Shown here: positions 8,908 through 16,674 of the stretch, one piece after another | How positions within the stretch are numbered: position 1 is the first letter of the stretch | Layout: each line of letters starts with the position of its first letter | Origin: Kocuria rosea | Lineage (GTDB): Bacteria; Actinomycetota; Actinomycetes; Actinomycetales; Micrococcaceae | Length of the DNA: 64,000 nt | NCBI RefSeq assembly: GCF_006094695.1 | Contig: NZ_CP035103.1 | Coordinates: 3,472,001-3,536,000 of the forward strand | Direction of reading: 5' to 3' | Notes under the pieces: model-generated | What the model was told of the DNA's origin: nothing | The model's database searches: none | The model's input: only the letters and a program-made list of their open reading frames with translations | Position numbers and translations under genes: made by a program

Positions 8908-9264
8908 TCAGTCCTCGGGACGAGTGGGGCGGGCGAGGGTGGACAGGGCGGCGTGCAGCCGGAGCCGCTCGGCCTCGAGGGCGTCCCGGACACGGGCCCC
9001 CGGACCGGTGATCCGGTAGAACTTACGGGGCCGGGACTCGTCGGTGTTCCAGTCGCTCTCGAGCAGGCCCTGCGCCTCGAGCCGGCGCAGCAGCGGGTAG
9101 AGCGTGTTGGCCTCGACGTCGAGCCCCGCGTCACCGAGGGTCCGGAGCAGGGCGTAGCCGTAGCGGGGCTCGTCCAGGACGAGCAGGCAGGCCAGGACCA
9201 CCGTGCCGCGGCGCAGCTCCTGGAAGTGGGAGGCCACGATCGGGTCGCTCGGTTCAGCTGCCAT
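8908..9264 (-). CDS. PadR family transcriptional regulator
   Basis: A 118-residue PadR with the winged-helix core RGTVVLACLLVLDEPRYGYA, the wing segment LEAQGLLESDWNTDESRPRKFY and a short C-terminal dimerisation helix. I start it at the ATG at 9264 (MAAEPSD); an upstream in-frame GTG or ATG would run back through the operator and add a non-conserved N-terminus. No Shine-Dalgarno precedes this ATG, but TATCGT lies 6 bases upstream on the coding strand. That fits a leaderless transcript controlled by the adjacent palindrome. It is expected to repress itself and the HAAS membrane gene. Confidence 0.9.
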   Translation of the reverse strand: MAAEPSDPIVASHFQELRRGTVVLACLLVLDEPRYGYALLRTLGDAGLDVEANTLYPLLRRLEAQGLLESDWNTDESRPRKFYRITGPGARVRDALEAERLRLHAALSTLARPTRPED

Positions 9265-9274
9265 GACCACACGA

Positions 9275-9293
9275 TAGTGTGTGTCACACACTA
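9275..9293 (-). promoter_or_regulatory. Palindromic PadR operator over a leaderless promoter
   Basis: The site tagtgtgtgtcacacacta has two perfect 9-bp arms around one central base and begins 11 bp upstream of the padR start codon. It would overlap the promoter spacer of a leaderless padR transcript, so binding would block RNA polymerase. PadR proteins commonly autorepress through such inverted repeats. Confidence 0.7.
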
Positions 9294-9345
9294 ATGGAAG
9301 AGCCGCCCGCCCCACGCCGCGGCTCTCGTCGCCGGCGGGCGGCGC

Positions 9346-10137
9346 TCAGTCGTCCCAGCCCTCCTGCGGCGTGGCGCAGGACTCCCGGAAGACGTACTGG
9401 GAGATCCGGCGCCGCTCCCGGCTGGACCAGTCGATGGCCGGGCGGCGGTGCTCCTCGGGGACGTAGCCCAGGCGGTAGACGGCCATGAGCTCGAGGTCCT
9501 CGGGCACGTCCAGCAGGTTCACGACCTCGGCCCACCGGGCGGGCGCCTCCATGGGGAAGGAGATGAACTGGATGCCCATGCCGAGCTCCACGGTGGTCAG
9601 CCAGAGGTTCTCCATGGCCGCGCCCATCGAGAACAGCGAGTAGAACCCGGAGAGCTCCCCGGGCCGGTACTCGCGGCGGTCGAGCATCACGCCGATCAGC
9701 AGGGGGGAGCCCGCCACGAGCTTGTGGTTCTCCGCGCCCAGGGTCTGGGGCACCCGCAGCCGGTTCATCATCGCCTGCCCGCCCGGGGTGAACGCCTTCT
9801 TGGTGAAGGGGCGCAGCACCGCGGGCAGCTTGTCGAAGAGCATCCCGAAGCGCTGCTCCTCCATCTCCTGCCTGCTGAAGCGGAAGTAGCGCTTGTACCG
9901 GTCGAAGAAGCTCCCCTCGGCCATCACCTGCGTCATCGAGTCGGCGCTGATCCGGGCGATCCGGTCGATGGTCCCCCGGTCCTCGACCAGCACGAAGCGC
10001 CACGGCTGGCTGTTGAACTGGGAGGGTGCGGCCGCCGCCGTGCGCAGCAGCAGCTTCTGATGCTCCGGGGACACCCGGTCCGGCAGGAACGGGCCGTTGG
10101 TGGTGCGGCGGTTGAAGACGACGTCGAGGAACTCCAT
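9346..10137 (-). CDS. Nitroreductase family protein
   Basis: A 263-residue FMN-dependent oxidoreductase. The N-terminal FMN-binding motif is [10 protein letters not shown] at residues 8-17, with the phosphate/ring-binding segment [20 protein letters not shown] next; a Met/Gly-rich helix ([19 protein letters not shown]) and the C-terminal [16 protein letters not shown] complete the fold. These enzymes reduce nitro compounds, quinones or flavins with NAD(P)H. The start at 10137 has GGAGA upstream. It is long for the family because of an insert (residues about 80-125) rich in Lys, Arg and Phe. It sits 25 bp after the small membrane gene in the same direction, so they are probably one operon. Confidence 0.88.
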   Translation of the reverse strand: MEFLDVVFNRRTTNGPFLPDRVSPEHQKLLLRTAAAAPSQFNSQPWRFVLVEDRGTIDRIARISADSMTQVMAEGSFFDRYKRYFRFSRQEMEEQRFGMLFDKLPAVLRPFTKKAFTPGGQAMMNRLRVPQTLGAENHKLVAGSPLLIGVMLDRREYRPGELSGFYSLFSMGAAMENLWLTTVELGMGIQFISFPMEAPARWAEVVNLLDVPEDLELMAVYRLGYVPEEHRRPAIDWSSRERRRISQYVFRESCATPQEGWDD

Positions 10138-10162
10138 GTGCTCTCCGGTCAGGTCGGGCGGC

Positions 10163-10549
10163 TCAGCCGGCGCGGGCGGCGCGGGCTCGGAACAGGGCGG
10201 TGGCGTAGAACGGCGCCGCGGACAGCGCGGCGAGCGCGTGGCGGCGCGGGTGCCCCTGGGCGGGCGTGCCGAGGTGCGGCAGGGCGGCCAGGGGCAGCAG
10301 CGCCGGCGCCAGGGCCCGGCCCGCCGCGCGCCCGGAGGCGGAGGAGGAGCCGGCGGCGAGGACCGCGGCCAGCGCCGTCGTCGTGGTGGTGGTGACGTAG
10401 AGGGCGTGGTGGATCCAGCGGAACCGGCCCGTGCGCACGATCCCGGCGCCGACGGAGGCCCCCAGGGCGGCGTTGGCGGCCCAGCACGCGCTCGCGAGGC
10501 CGATCCACGGGCCGGGTCGCGAGCCCACGGCGTGCACGGTGTGTCCCAC
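10163..10549 (-). CDS. Small membrane protein, 128 aa
   Basis: GTG start at 10549 preceded by AGGAGGGG. Four hydrophobic stretches are visible: [57 protein letters not shown] and [18 protein letters not shown] run of six Thr lies in the second. No family recognised. It is upstream of the nitroreductase in the same direction and divergent from the methyltransferase; the shared 129-bp gap must hold both promoters. Confidence 0.72.
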   Translation of the reverse strand: MGHTVHAVGSRPGPWIGLASACWAANAALGASVGAGIVRTGRFRWIHHALYVTTTTTTALAAVLAAGSSSASGRAAGRALAPALLPLAALPHLGTPAQGHPRRHALAALSAAPFYATALFRARAARAG

Positions 10550-10678
10550 GCGGTCCCCTCCTGCCGTCCGGTCCTGCCCGGCACCGGCCGGGAGCCCCAG
10601 TCTAGTGACGGCACCCCGCGCCGCCCCCGGCCCGCCGTGCTCCTTGGCGGATCGTGTCGGCCCGCGGAGAATGGGCAG

Positions 10679-11446
10679 ATGCCCTCCGTCCAGCCGCGCG
10701 CCCGGCCCGACCTCTCCCGGCGGGACGCCGAGCTGCGCGAGCTCATGGACGACCCCTGCTGCGACCTCGCCGCGCTGCGGCGCACCTACGCACGCTTCGA
10801 CGTGGTCAACTCCCTGGTCGCCGGGTGGGCCGCGACCTACCGGCGCCGGATCCGGCCCCTGGCCGTGCCCGGCCGGCCGCTGACCCTCCTGGACGTCGGC
10901 GCCGGCGGCGGGGACGTGGCACGCGCCCTGGCCCGGTGGGCGCAGCGGGACGGGATCGACCTGCGGGTCACCGGCATCGACCCGGACGCCCGCGCCCACG
11001 AGTGGGCCTCGGCGCGGACCCGCCGCTGGTCGGCCCGGCACCCGCGGGCAGTGCCCCCGGTCTTCCGGCGGGTCACCAGCCGGGAGCTGGTCGCGGCCGG
11101 CGAGACGTTCGACGTGGTGGTCTCCAACCACCTGCTCCACCACCTGGACCCGGGGCCGGTGCGGGACCTCGCGGCGGACTCGGAGCACCTGGCCGGCCGG
11201 CTCGTGCTGCACAACGACCTCGTGCGCAGCCCGGCGGCCTACCGGCTGTACTCGGTGGGCGTGCTGCCCCTGGCCCCGGGCTCCTTCCTGCGCACCGACG
11301 GGCTGCGGTCCCTGCGCCGTGCCTACCTGCCCCACGAGCTGCGCGAGCTGACCGGTCCGGGCTGGGAGGTGCTCCCCGGTTCGTTCGGGCACCAGCAGCT
11401 GGTCCAGGACCGTTCACTCGCGGTTCACGTGCGTCCTCCACGCTGA
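10679..11446 (+). CDS. Class I SAM-dependent methyltransferase
   Basis: A 255-residue Rossmann methyltransferase with motif [17 protein letters not shown], motif [16 protein letters not shown] and motif [15 protein letters not shown]. The type resembles methyltransferases found near polyketide or lipid genes, acting on small hydrophobic acceptors; the true acceptor is unknown. ATG at 10679 has GGAGA 8 bases upstream. It is the first gene of a likely operon with the sulfoquinovose synthase, which starts 50 bp downstream, so a role in lipid modification is possible but not shown. Confidence 0.85.
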   Translation: MPSVQPRARPDLSRRDAELRELMDDPCCDLAALRRTYARFDVVNSLVAGWAATYRRRIRPLAVPGRPLTLLDVGAGGGDVARALARWAQRDGIDLRVTGIDPDARAHEWASARTRRWSARHPRAVPPVFRRVTSRELVAAGETFDVVVSNHLLHHLDPGPVRDLAADSEHLAGRLVLHNDLVRSPAAYRLYSVGVLPLAPGSFLRTDGLRSLRRAYLPHELRELTGPGWEVLPGSFGHQQLVQDRSLAVHVRPPR

Positions 11447-11496
11447 GCGCGAGACCGACACGACGGGCCCGGCAGCGGCCCGGGAACGGAGCACCA

Positions 11497-12735
11497 GTGA
11501 AGATCGCGATCCTCGGCGGCGACGGCTTCTGCGGCTGGCCCGCGGCCCTGCACCTGTCCGCGCGCGGCCACGACGTGGTGGTGGTCGACAACTTCTCCCG
11601 CCGCGCCATCGACGTCCGGCTCGGGACGGAGTCGCTGACGCCCATCCGCGGCCTCGACGAGCGCCGCGCGGCCTGGCAGGAGCTGACGGGCCGGCGGATC
11701 GGGGTCGCCGAGATCGACCTCGCCGAGGACTACGAGGCGTTCCTCGACCTCCTGGTCATCGAGCGCCCGGACGCCGTGGTGCACTTCGCGGAGCAGCGGG
11801 CGGCACCGTACTCCATGCGCACCCCGGCCACCAAGCGCTACACCGTGGACAACAACGTCGGCGCCACGCACAACGTGCTGTGCGCGGTCGTGGAGTCCGG
11901 GCTGGACGTCCACGTGGTGCACCTGGGCACCATGGGGGTCTACGGGTACGGCACCGCCGGGATGCGCATCCCGGAGGGCTACCTGGACGTGGAGGTCCCC
12001 GGACCGCACGGCACGGTGCCCCAGCAGATCCTCTACCCCTCCCGCCCCGGCTCGCTGTACCACATGACCAAGGTCCTGGACCAGACCATGTTCGCGTTCT
12101 ACGCCAGGAACGACCGCCTGCGGATCACCGACCTGCACCAGGGCATCGTCTGGGGCACCGGCACCGCGGAGACGGCGCTCGACGAGCGGCTCGTCACCCG
12201 CTTCGACTACGACGGCGACTACGGCACGGTGCTCAACCGCTTCCTCGTCCAGGCGGCGGTCGGCCACCCGCTGACCGTGCACGGCACCGGCGGGCAGACC
12301 CGGGCGTTCATCCACCTCCAGGACATGGTCCGGTGCGTGGAGCTGGCCCTGCTCCACCCCCCGGCGGCCGGCGACCGCGTGAAGATCTTCAACCAGATGA
12401 CGGAGACCCACCGGGTCCGCGACCTCGCGGAGCTCGTGGCCGGACTCACCGGCGCCGAGGTGGAGATGGTCCCCAACCCCCGGCAGGAGTCCGCGGAGAA
12501 CGACCTGCACGTGGACAACGACGCGTTCCTGGACCTCGGCCTGCGGCCCACCACCCTGTCGGAGGGGCTGCTGCTCGAGGTCGAGCGGACCGCCGTGCGC
12601 TGGGCCCACCGCGTGGACCGCTCCCGCATCCCGGCGACGTCCGTGTGGAACGCCCGCCGGCGCCCGGGGATCCCGGCGCGGCTGGCCCGCTCCGCGGTCC
12701 CGTCCACGCCCGCGCCCATGTCCGCGGGCGCCTGA
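11497..12735 (+). CDS. UDP-sulfoquinovose synthase (SQD1/SqdB-like)
   Basis: This extended SDR makes UDP-sulfoquinovose from UDP-glucose and sulfite, the head-group donor of the sulfolipid SQDG. At 412 aa its length fits SQD1/SqdB. The N-terminus AILGGDGFCGWPAALHLS is the diagnostic SQD1 form of the NAD motif. Also typical are VHFAEQRAAPYSM, the catalytic Thr in LGTMGVYGYG, the YxxxK pair in SLYHMTKVLD, and HQGIVWGTGTAET. GTG start with a GGAGC site. The gene is followed 8 bp later by an SQD2-like glycosyltransferase, the expected partner. A less likely role is a protein- or glycan-sulfoquinovose donor, as for the archaeal enzyme Agl3. Confidence 0.9.
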   Translation: MKIAILGGDGFCGWPAALHLSARGHDVVVVDNFSRRAIDVRLGTESLTPIRGLDERRAAWQELTGRRIGVAEIDLAEDYEAFLDLLVIERPDAVVHFAEQRAAPYSMRTPATKRYTVDNNVGATHNVLCAVVESGLDVHVVHLGTMGVYGYGTAGMRIPEGYLDVEVPGPHGTVPQQILYPSRPGSLYHMTKVLDQTMFAFYARNDRLRITDLHQGIVWGTGTAETALDERLVTRFDYDGDYGTVLNRFLVQAAVGHPLTVHGTGGQTRAFIHLQDMVRCVELALLHPPAAGDRVKIFNQMTETHRVRDLAELVAGLTGAEVEMVPNPRQESAENDLHVDNDAFLDLGLRPTTLSEGLLLEVERTAVRWAHRVDRSRIPATSVWNARRRPGIPARLARSAVPSTPAPMSAGA

Positions 12736-12743
12736 GCCGGCGG

Positions 12744-13901
12744 ATGCGGATCGCGCTCTGGACGGACGTCTTCGCCCCGAACGTCGACGGGGTGGTGACG
12801 CGCCTGACCCGCACCCTCGAGGAGCTCGGGGACCTCGGCCACGAGGTGCTCGTGCTCACGCCGGGGGATCCGCCCGGGCACTGGGGTCCGCACCGGGTGG
12901 TCAGGGCCCCGTCCGTGACGTTCCCCTGGTACCGGGACGTCCGGGGAGGCCTGCCGTCCCCGCGCACGGAGCGGGCCGTGTCGGCGTTCCGCCCCGACGT
13001 GGTGCACGCCGTGAACCCGGTGTGGTTCGGCGCGTGGGGCGCGCTCTCCGCGCGGACGCGGGACCTGCCGCTGCTGGCGTCCTTCCACACCGACGTGCCG
13101 CAGTACCTGAGCGTGTTCGGGCACGGGCTCGGCGCCCTGCGCCGGCCCGTGGAGCGGTGGATCCGCACGACCCACAACCTCGCCGAGGTCAACCTGTGCA
13201 CGTCGGGGCCCATGGTGGACCGGGCCGCGGCCCTGGGCGTGCGCCGCGTGGCGCTGTGGCCCAAGGGCGTGGACACCGCCCTGTTCCACCCCGCCAAAGC
13301 CTCCGCCGCGATGCGGTCCCGGCTCACCGGCGGGCACCCCGGGGAGCGGCTGGTGCTCTCCGTGGGGCGGCTGTCGAGGGAGAAGAACGTGGCGGCGCTG
13401 CTCGAGCCGATCCGGCGACTGCCCGGCACCCGGCTCGCCGTGGTGGGCGACGGCCCGCACCGGCCCGAGCTCGAACGGCGCTTCGCGGGCACCCCCACGG
13501 TCTTCCCGGGCCGGCTCGCCGGAGAGGAGCTGGCGGCCGCCTACGCCTCGGCGGACGTGCTCGCGTTCCCGTCCACCACCGAGACGCTGGGTCTCGTGGC
13601 CCTGGAGTCCCTGGCGAGCGGGGTGCCGGTGGTCGGCGCCCGGGCCGGCGGCATCCCGTTCGCGGTGGCCCACGGGCGGACGGGGCTGCTCGTGCCGCCC
13701 GGCGACGCGGACGCGCTCACCGCCGGCCTGGCCCGGCTGCTCGACGACGCGGCCCTGCGCGCGCGGATGGGCGCCGCCGGCCGCGCGGAGGCCGAGGGCC
13801 TCGGCTGGCGGGCCGCGACGGAGTTCCTCGTGGCCTCCTACGAGGAGGCGGTCCGCCGGCACCGGAGCCGCCGGCCGGCGCCCCGGCACCCCTCCGACTA
13901 G
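12744..13901 (+). CDS. GT4 glycosyltransferase, SQD2/SqdX-like
   Basis: A 385-residue GT-B fold glycosyltransferase of family 4. The N-domain opens with ALWTDVFAPNVDGVVTRLTR, the form seen in sulfoquinovosyltransferases and mannosyltransferases that use lipid acceptors, followed by ASFHTDVPQYLSVFG. The nucleotide-sugar half has VLSVGRLSREKNV, VVGDGPHRPELE and the acidic motif TTETLGLVALESLASGVPVV. Given the adjacent UDP-sulfoquinovose synthase, the likely reaction is transfer of sulfoquinovose to diacylglycerol at the membrane. On sequence alone it could be a PimB-like mannosyltransferase. The stop codon TAG touches the first CstR-type operator of the next gene. Confidence 0.85.
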   Translation: MRIALWTDVFAPNVDGVVTRLTRTLEELGDLGHEVLVLTPGDPPGHWGPHRVVRAPSVTFPWYRDVRGGLPSPRTERAVSAFRPDVVHAVNPVWFGAWGALSARTRDLPLLASFHTDVPQYLSVFGHGLGALRRPVERWIRTTHNLAEVNLCTSGPMVDRAAALGVRRVALWPKGVDTALFHPAKASAAMRSRLTGGHPGERLVLSVGRLSREKNVAALLEPIRRLPGTRLAVVGDGPHRPELERRFAGTPTVFPGRLAGEELAAAYASADVLAFPSTTETLGLVALESLASGVPVVGARAGGIPFAVAHGRTGLLVPPGDADALTAGLARLLDDAALRARMGAAGRAEAEGLGWRAATEFLVASYEEAVRRHRSRRPAPRHPSD

Positions 13902-13902
13902 A

Positions 13903-13940
13903 TACCCCCGGGGGTACTTGCGCTATACCCCCAGGGGTAT
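13903..13940 (+). promoter_or_regulatory. Tandem CsoR/CstR-family operators with promoter
   Basis: The 14-bp perfect palindrome tacccccgggggta lies at 13903-13916, and a second copy, ataccccCAggggtat, at 13925-13940; centres are 23 bp apart. Both match the GC-rich, TA-flanked sites bound by CsoR-type repressors (copper CsoR, persulfide CstR). A -10 like element tattat starts at 13938 and the repeats cover the -35 region, so a bound tetramer would block the promoter. The downstream CstB-like gene points to persulfide sensing rather than copper. No repressor gene lies in the window. Confidence 0.82.
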
Positions 13941-14014
13941 TATCGTTGTGCTCAGGACGACGCGGGAACCCCTTCCGGACACGCGTCATCAGCCATCGAA
14001 CGAAGGAGAATCCC

Positions 14015-15424
14015 ATGCTGATCGAGCGCATCTACGACGAGGACCTCGCCCAGGCCAGCTACTTCATCGGGTGCCAGCGCACCGGCCAGGCGCTGGTGGT
14101 CGACGCCCGCCGCGACATCGACGTCTACCGGGACATGGCCGCGAAGAACGGCATGGAGATCACCGCCGTCACCGAGACCCACATCCACGCCGACTACCTC
14201 TCCGGCACCCGCGAGCTGGCCGCGGCCACCGGCGCGGACATCCACGTCTCCGGCGAGGGCGGGGAGGACTGGCAGTACGAGTTCGAGGCCGCCCGCCTGC
14301 ACGACGGCGACGAGATCCGCATCGGCAACATCGTGGTGGCCGCGGTGCACACCCCGGGCCACACCCCCGAGCACCTGTCCTTCCTGGTCACCGACGGCGC
14401 CTTCGCCGACGCCCCGGGCTACCTGCTCACCGGCGACTTCGTGTTCTCCGGCGACCTGGGCCGCCCGGACCTGCTGGACGAGGCCGCCGGTGGGGTGGAC
14501 ACCCGCTTCCTCGGCGCGAAGCAGATGTTCGCCAGCCTCAAGGAGAAGTTCCTCACCCTGCCCGACCACGTCCAGGTCTTTCCCGGCCACGGCGCGGGCT
14601 CGGCCTGCGGCAAGGCCCTGGGCGCGATCCCGTCGACCACGGTGGGCTACGAGCGCCTCTACGCCTGGTGGGGCCCCTACCTGGCGGCCGACGACGAGGC
14701 CGGCTTCGTCGCCGAGCTGCTCGACGGCCAGCCGGACGCCCCGTTCTACTTCGGCCGGATGAAGAACCAGAACCGCCGGGGCCCGGCCGTCATGGGCGAG
14801 CGGGCACCCCTGCCCGAGCTCGACCCGCAGCAGGTCGCACAGCGGCTGGCGGCCGGCGAGGTGACCTTCGTGGACACCCGCTCCGCGGACGAGGTGCACG
14901 CCGGGACCGTGACCGGGGCGCTGAACATCCCGGCAGGGAAGTCCATCGCGACCTTCGGAGCCTGGGCCGTGAACCCCGAGGCCGACGACCGGCCGCTGGT
15001 GCTGCTGGCCCCGGATCAGGAGGCCGCCCAGGAGTTCTGGGACCACCTGGTGCGCGTGGGCATCGACGCCGTGGCCGGCTACGTCACCGGGATCGATGGC
15101 CTGCCGCAGACCACCCCGCGGCTGGTCTCCCCCGAGGAGGTCGAGACCTTCGACAAGTCCGTCCTGCTGGACGTGCGCGCCGTGAGCGAGCACACCGCCG
15201 GCCACATCCCCGGCTCCACCCAGCTGCACGGCGGCCGGGTCCTGTGGAACCTGGACCGGCTCCCGGAGCAGGGCACGATCGTGACCTACTGCCAGAGCGG
15301 GCTGCGCAGCTCGGTCGTGGCCTCGACCCTGCGCCACGCCGGCTACGACGTGGTGGAGCTCGAGGGCTCCTACGCCGCCTGGTCCGCCGGGCAGGAGGCC
15401 CTGGAGACCACCCCCGCCGGCTGA
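14015..15424 (+). CDS. MBL-fold persulfide dioxygenase with two rhodanese domains (CstB-like)
   Basis: A 469-residue sulfide-detoxification enzyme. Domain 1 (1 to about 240) is a metallo-beta-lactamase fold of the persulfide dioxygenase type, with Fe ligands in THIHADYLSG (His56, His58), HTPGHT (His116), GDFVFSGDLGR (Asp141) and FPGHGAGSACGK (His192). Domain 2 (about 265-360) is rhodanese-like but lacks the catalytic Cys (LLAPDQ where a CxxGxR loop is expected). Domain 3 (about 370-465) is an active rhodanese with TYCQSGLRSS, Cys426. This MBL / dead rhodanese / live rhodanese order is that of CstB, which converts low-molecular-weight persulfides to thiosulfate. Ribosome site GAAGGAG. Regulation by CstR-type operators fits. 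Confidence 0.92.
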   Translation: MLIERIYDEDLAQASYFIGCQRTGQALVVDARRDIDVYRDMAAKNGMEITAVTETHIHADYLSGTRELAAATGADIHVSGEGGEDWQYEFEAARLHDGDEIRIGNIVVAAVHTPGHTPEHLSFLVTDGAFADAPGYLLTGDFVFSGDLGRPDLLDEAAGGVDTRFLGAKQMFASLKEKFLTLPDHVQVFPGHGAGSACGKALGAIPSTTVGYERLYAWWGPYLAADDEAGFVAELLDGQPDAPFYFGRMKNQNRRGPAVMGERAPLPELDPQQVAQRLAAGEVTFVDTRSADEVHAGTVTGALNIPAGKSIATFGAWAVNPEADDRPLVLLAPDQEAAQEFWDHLVRVGIDAVAGYVTGIDGLPQTTPRLVSPEEVETFDKSVLLDVRAVSEHTAGHIPGSTQLHGGRVLWNLDRLPEQGTIVTYCQSGLRSSVVASTLRHAGYDVVELEGSYAAWSAGQEALETTPAG

Positions 15425-15460
15425 GCCCCGCCCCCCCTCGGACGGCAGCCCCGCCCCTGA

Positions 15461-15502
15461 CGCCGCGTCCCCCCGGTGCCACCGCACCGGGGGGACGCGG
15501 CG
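15461..15502 (+). terminator. 19-bp hairpin after cstB-like gene
   Basis: Arms 15461-15479 and 15484-15502 are exact complements with a 4-base loop, 37 bp past the stop. The remaining gap 15503-15842 holds a promoter (next entry) and no gene that I can see. Confidence 0.75.
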
Positions 15503-15620
15503 TCCTGCGTACCCGGCTCCCGTCCTGTGCGCGCAGGACGGCAACCGGGGACACCCAGGGCGCGCAGGACGCCGCCGGAGCCCAGCGGCCGGGGCCCGTA
15601 CGCGGCCGGCCCGTTCACTA

Positions 15621-15650
15621 TTGTCAACACGGACTACCGGCAAGTAGTTT
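15621..15650 (+). promoter_or_regulatory. Putative sigma70-type promoter
   Basis: TTGTCA (15621-15626) and TAGTTT (15645-15650) are spaced by 18 bp in the gap before the secreted protein gene. They would give a leader of roughly 185 bases, so an additional start nearer the gene is possible. Confidence 0.4.
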
Positions 15651-15842
15651 GACGGCACAGCAGTCCGTCGGACGCGCTCCGGATCTCCGCGAGCTCCGCG
15701 GTGCACGCCGCACGACCAGCAGCACGACATTTCCTGTCGCCCCCGCCGCCGCGCGGACCGGCGACGCGGGGGGAGGTCCTGCCGCGCGCTGCCGGCCGCG
15801 GGGCGACCCCGGGGCGACGACCGAGCACAGGAGACACCGGAC

Positions 15843-16625
15843 ATGACTGCTGGAAAGACATGGGCGGCCACGGGCGCCACCGCCGCGATGCTGGCCGGAG
15901 GCCTCCTCCTCGGGGCCCCGGCGGCCGTCGCGGCCCCGGGGGACCCCGCCTGCCTGCAGGCCACGGCACAGCTGGACGCGGCGCTGGCGGGCGCCGGGCT
16001 CTCCCCCGAGTCGCTCGGGGCGCTCGACCTCTCGGCCGAGGCCGTGTCCGCCGCCGAGGCGCAGTACGCCGCGCTCGTCGAGGGCGCCGGCGGACCCAGC
16101 CTGCAGGAGCTGGAGGCGGCCGCGGCCGCGCTGATGGCGGCCCAGGAGTCCGGCGACGCGGAGGCCGTCGCCCTGGCCGAGGCCCGACTGGTGGAGCTCG
16201 ACCAGCAGCTCACCATTGCGCTCGGCACGCTCGACCCCGCCGTCGCGGAGCAGGCCGTCGCCGAGGCCTCCGTGGCGTTCGAGGCGCTGCTGGCCGAGCT
16301 GGCCCTCGACGAGAGCGCGGTCGACCAGTTCCTCGTGCTCCTCGAGCAGGCCGTCCTGGCCTGCGAGGCGCCCGCCGCCCCGGCCCCCGTGGCGCCGGTG
16401 CTCCCGGCCCCGGCGGAGCCCGCCCCGGCCCCCGTCGTGGCGGCGCCCGTCGAGGTGCCCGCCGAGACCGCGCCGGTGGAGGTCAACCCGGGCCTCAACA
16501 TGCAGACGGCCGTCGCGGAGCCGGAGCAGCGTCCCGGCGCCGGCCTGGCCGCGGGCCTGCTCGCCGCGGGGATCGCCGCGAGCGCGGCGGGCGCGCTGCG
16601 CCTGCGGCGGCGCAGCCGGTCCTGA
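15843..16625 (+). CDS. Secreted helical protein with C-terminal membrane anchor
   Basis: A 260-residue exported protein of unrecognised family. Residues 1-30 form a signal peptide (AATGATAAMLAGGLLLGAPA, cleaved near AVAA). The next 145 residues are Ala/Glu/Leu-rich, helical and probably coiled, bounded by two Cys (DPACLQA and LACEAP) that could pair. A Pro/Ala/Val stalk (APVAPVLPAPAEPAPAPVV) follows. A final hydrophobic helix (AAGLLAAGIAASAAGAL) ends in RLRRRSRS. The layout (signal, ectodomain, Pro stalk, single helix, basic tail) resembles a wall-spanning surface protein without an LPXTG motif. AGGAGA ribosome site. Confidence 0.75.
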   Translation: MTAGKTWAATGATAAMLAGGLLLGAPAAVAAPGDPACLQATAQLDAALAGAGLSPESLGALDLSAEAVSAAEAQYAALVEGAGGPSLQELEAAAAALMAAQESGDAEAVALAEARLVELDQQLTIALGTLDPAVAEQAVAEASVAFEALLAELALDESAVDQFLVLLEQAVLACEAPAAPAPVAPVLPAPAEPAPAPVVAAPVEVPAETAPVEVNPGLNMQTAVAEPEQRPGAGLAAGLLAAGIAASAAGALRLRRRSRS

Positions 16626-16631
16626 GCCGCC

Positions 16632-16669
16632 CGCCGTCCCGGTGGCCCCACGGGCCCCGGGACGGCGGA
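16632..16669. terminator. 12-bp hairpin between convergent genes
   Basis: Arms ccgccgtcccgg (16632-16643) and ccgggacggcgg (16658-16669) with a 14-base loop lie between the secreted protein gene and the leftward FUSC gene. Confidence 0.65.
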
Positions 16670-16674
16670 GACCC

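Noticed and set aside
13902..13940. Copper-sensing CsoR operator
   Set aside because: The DNA site alone cannot tell CsoR from CstR. No copper gene follows; the downstream gene is a persulfide enzyme, so the CstR reading is preferred.
13952..16651. Long antisense frame over the cstB-like gene
   Set aside because: It spans a terminator and a promoter as well as two real genes, and encodes only repetitive Gly/Ala/Arg sequence.
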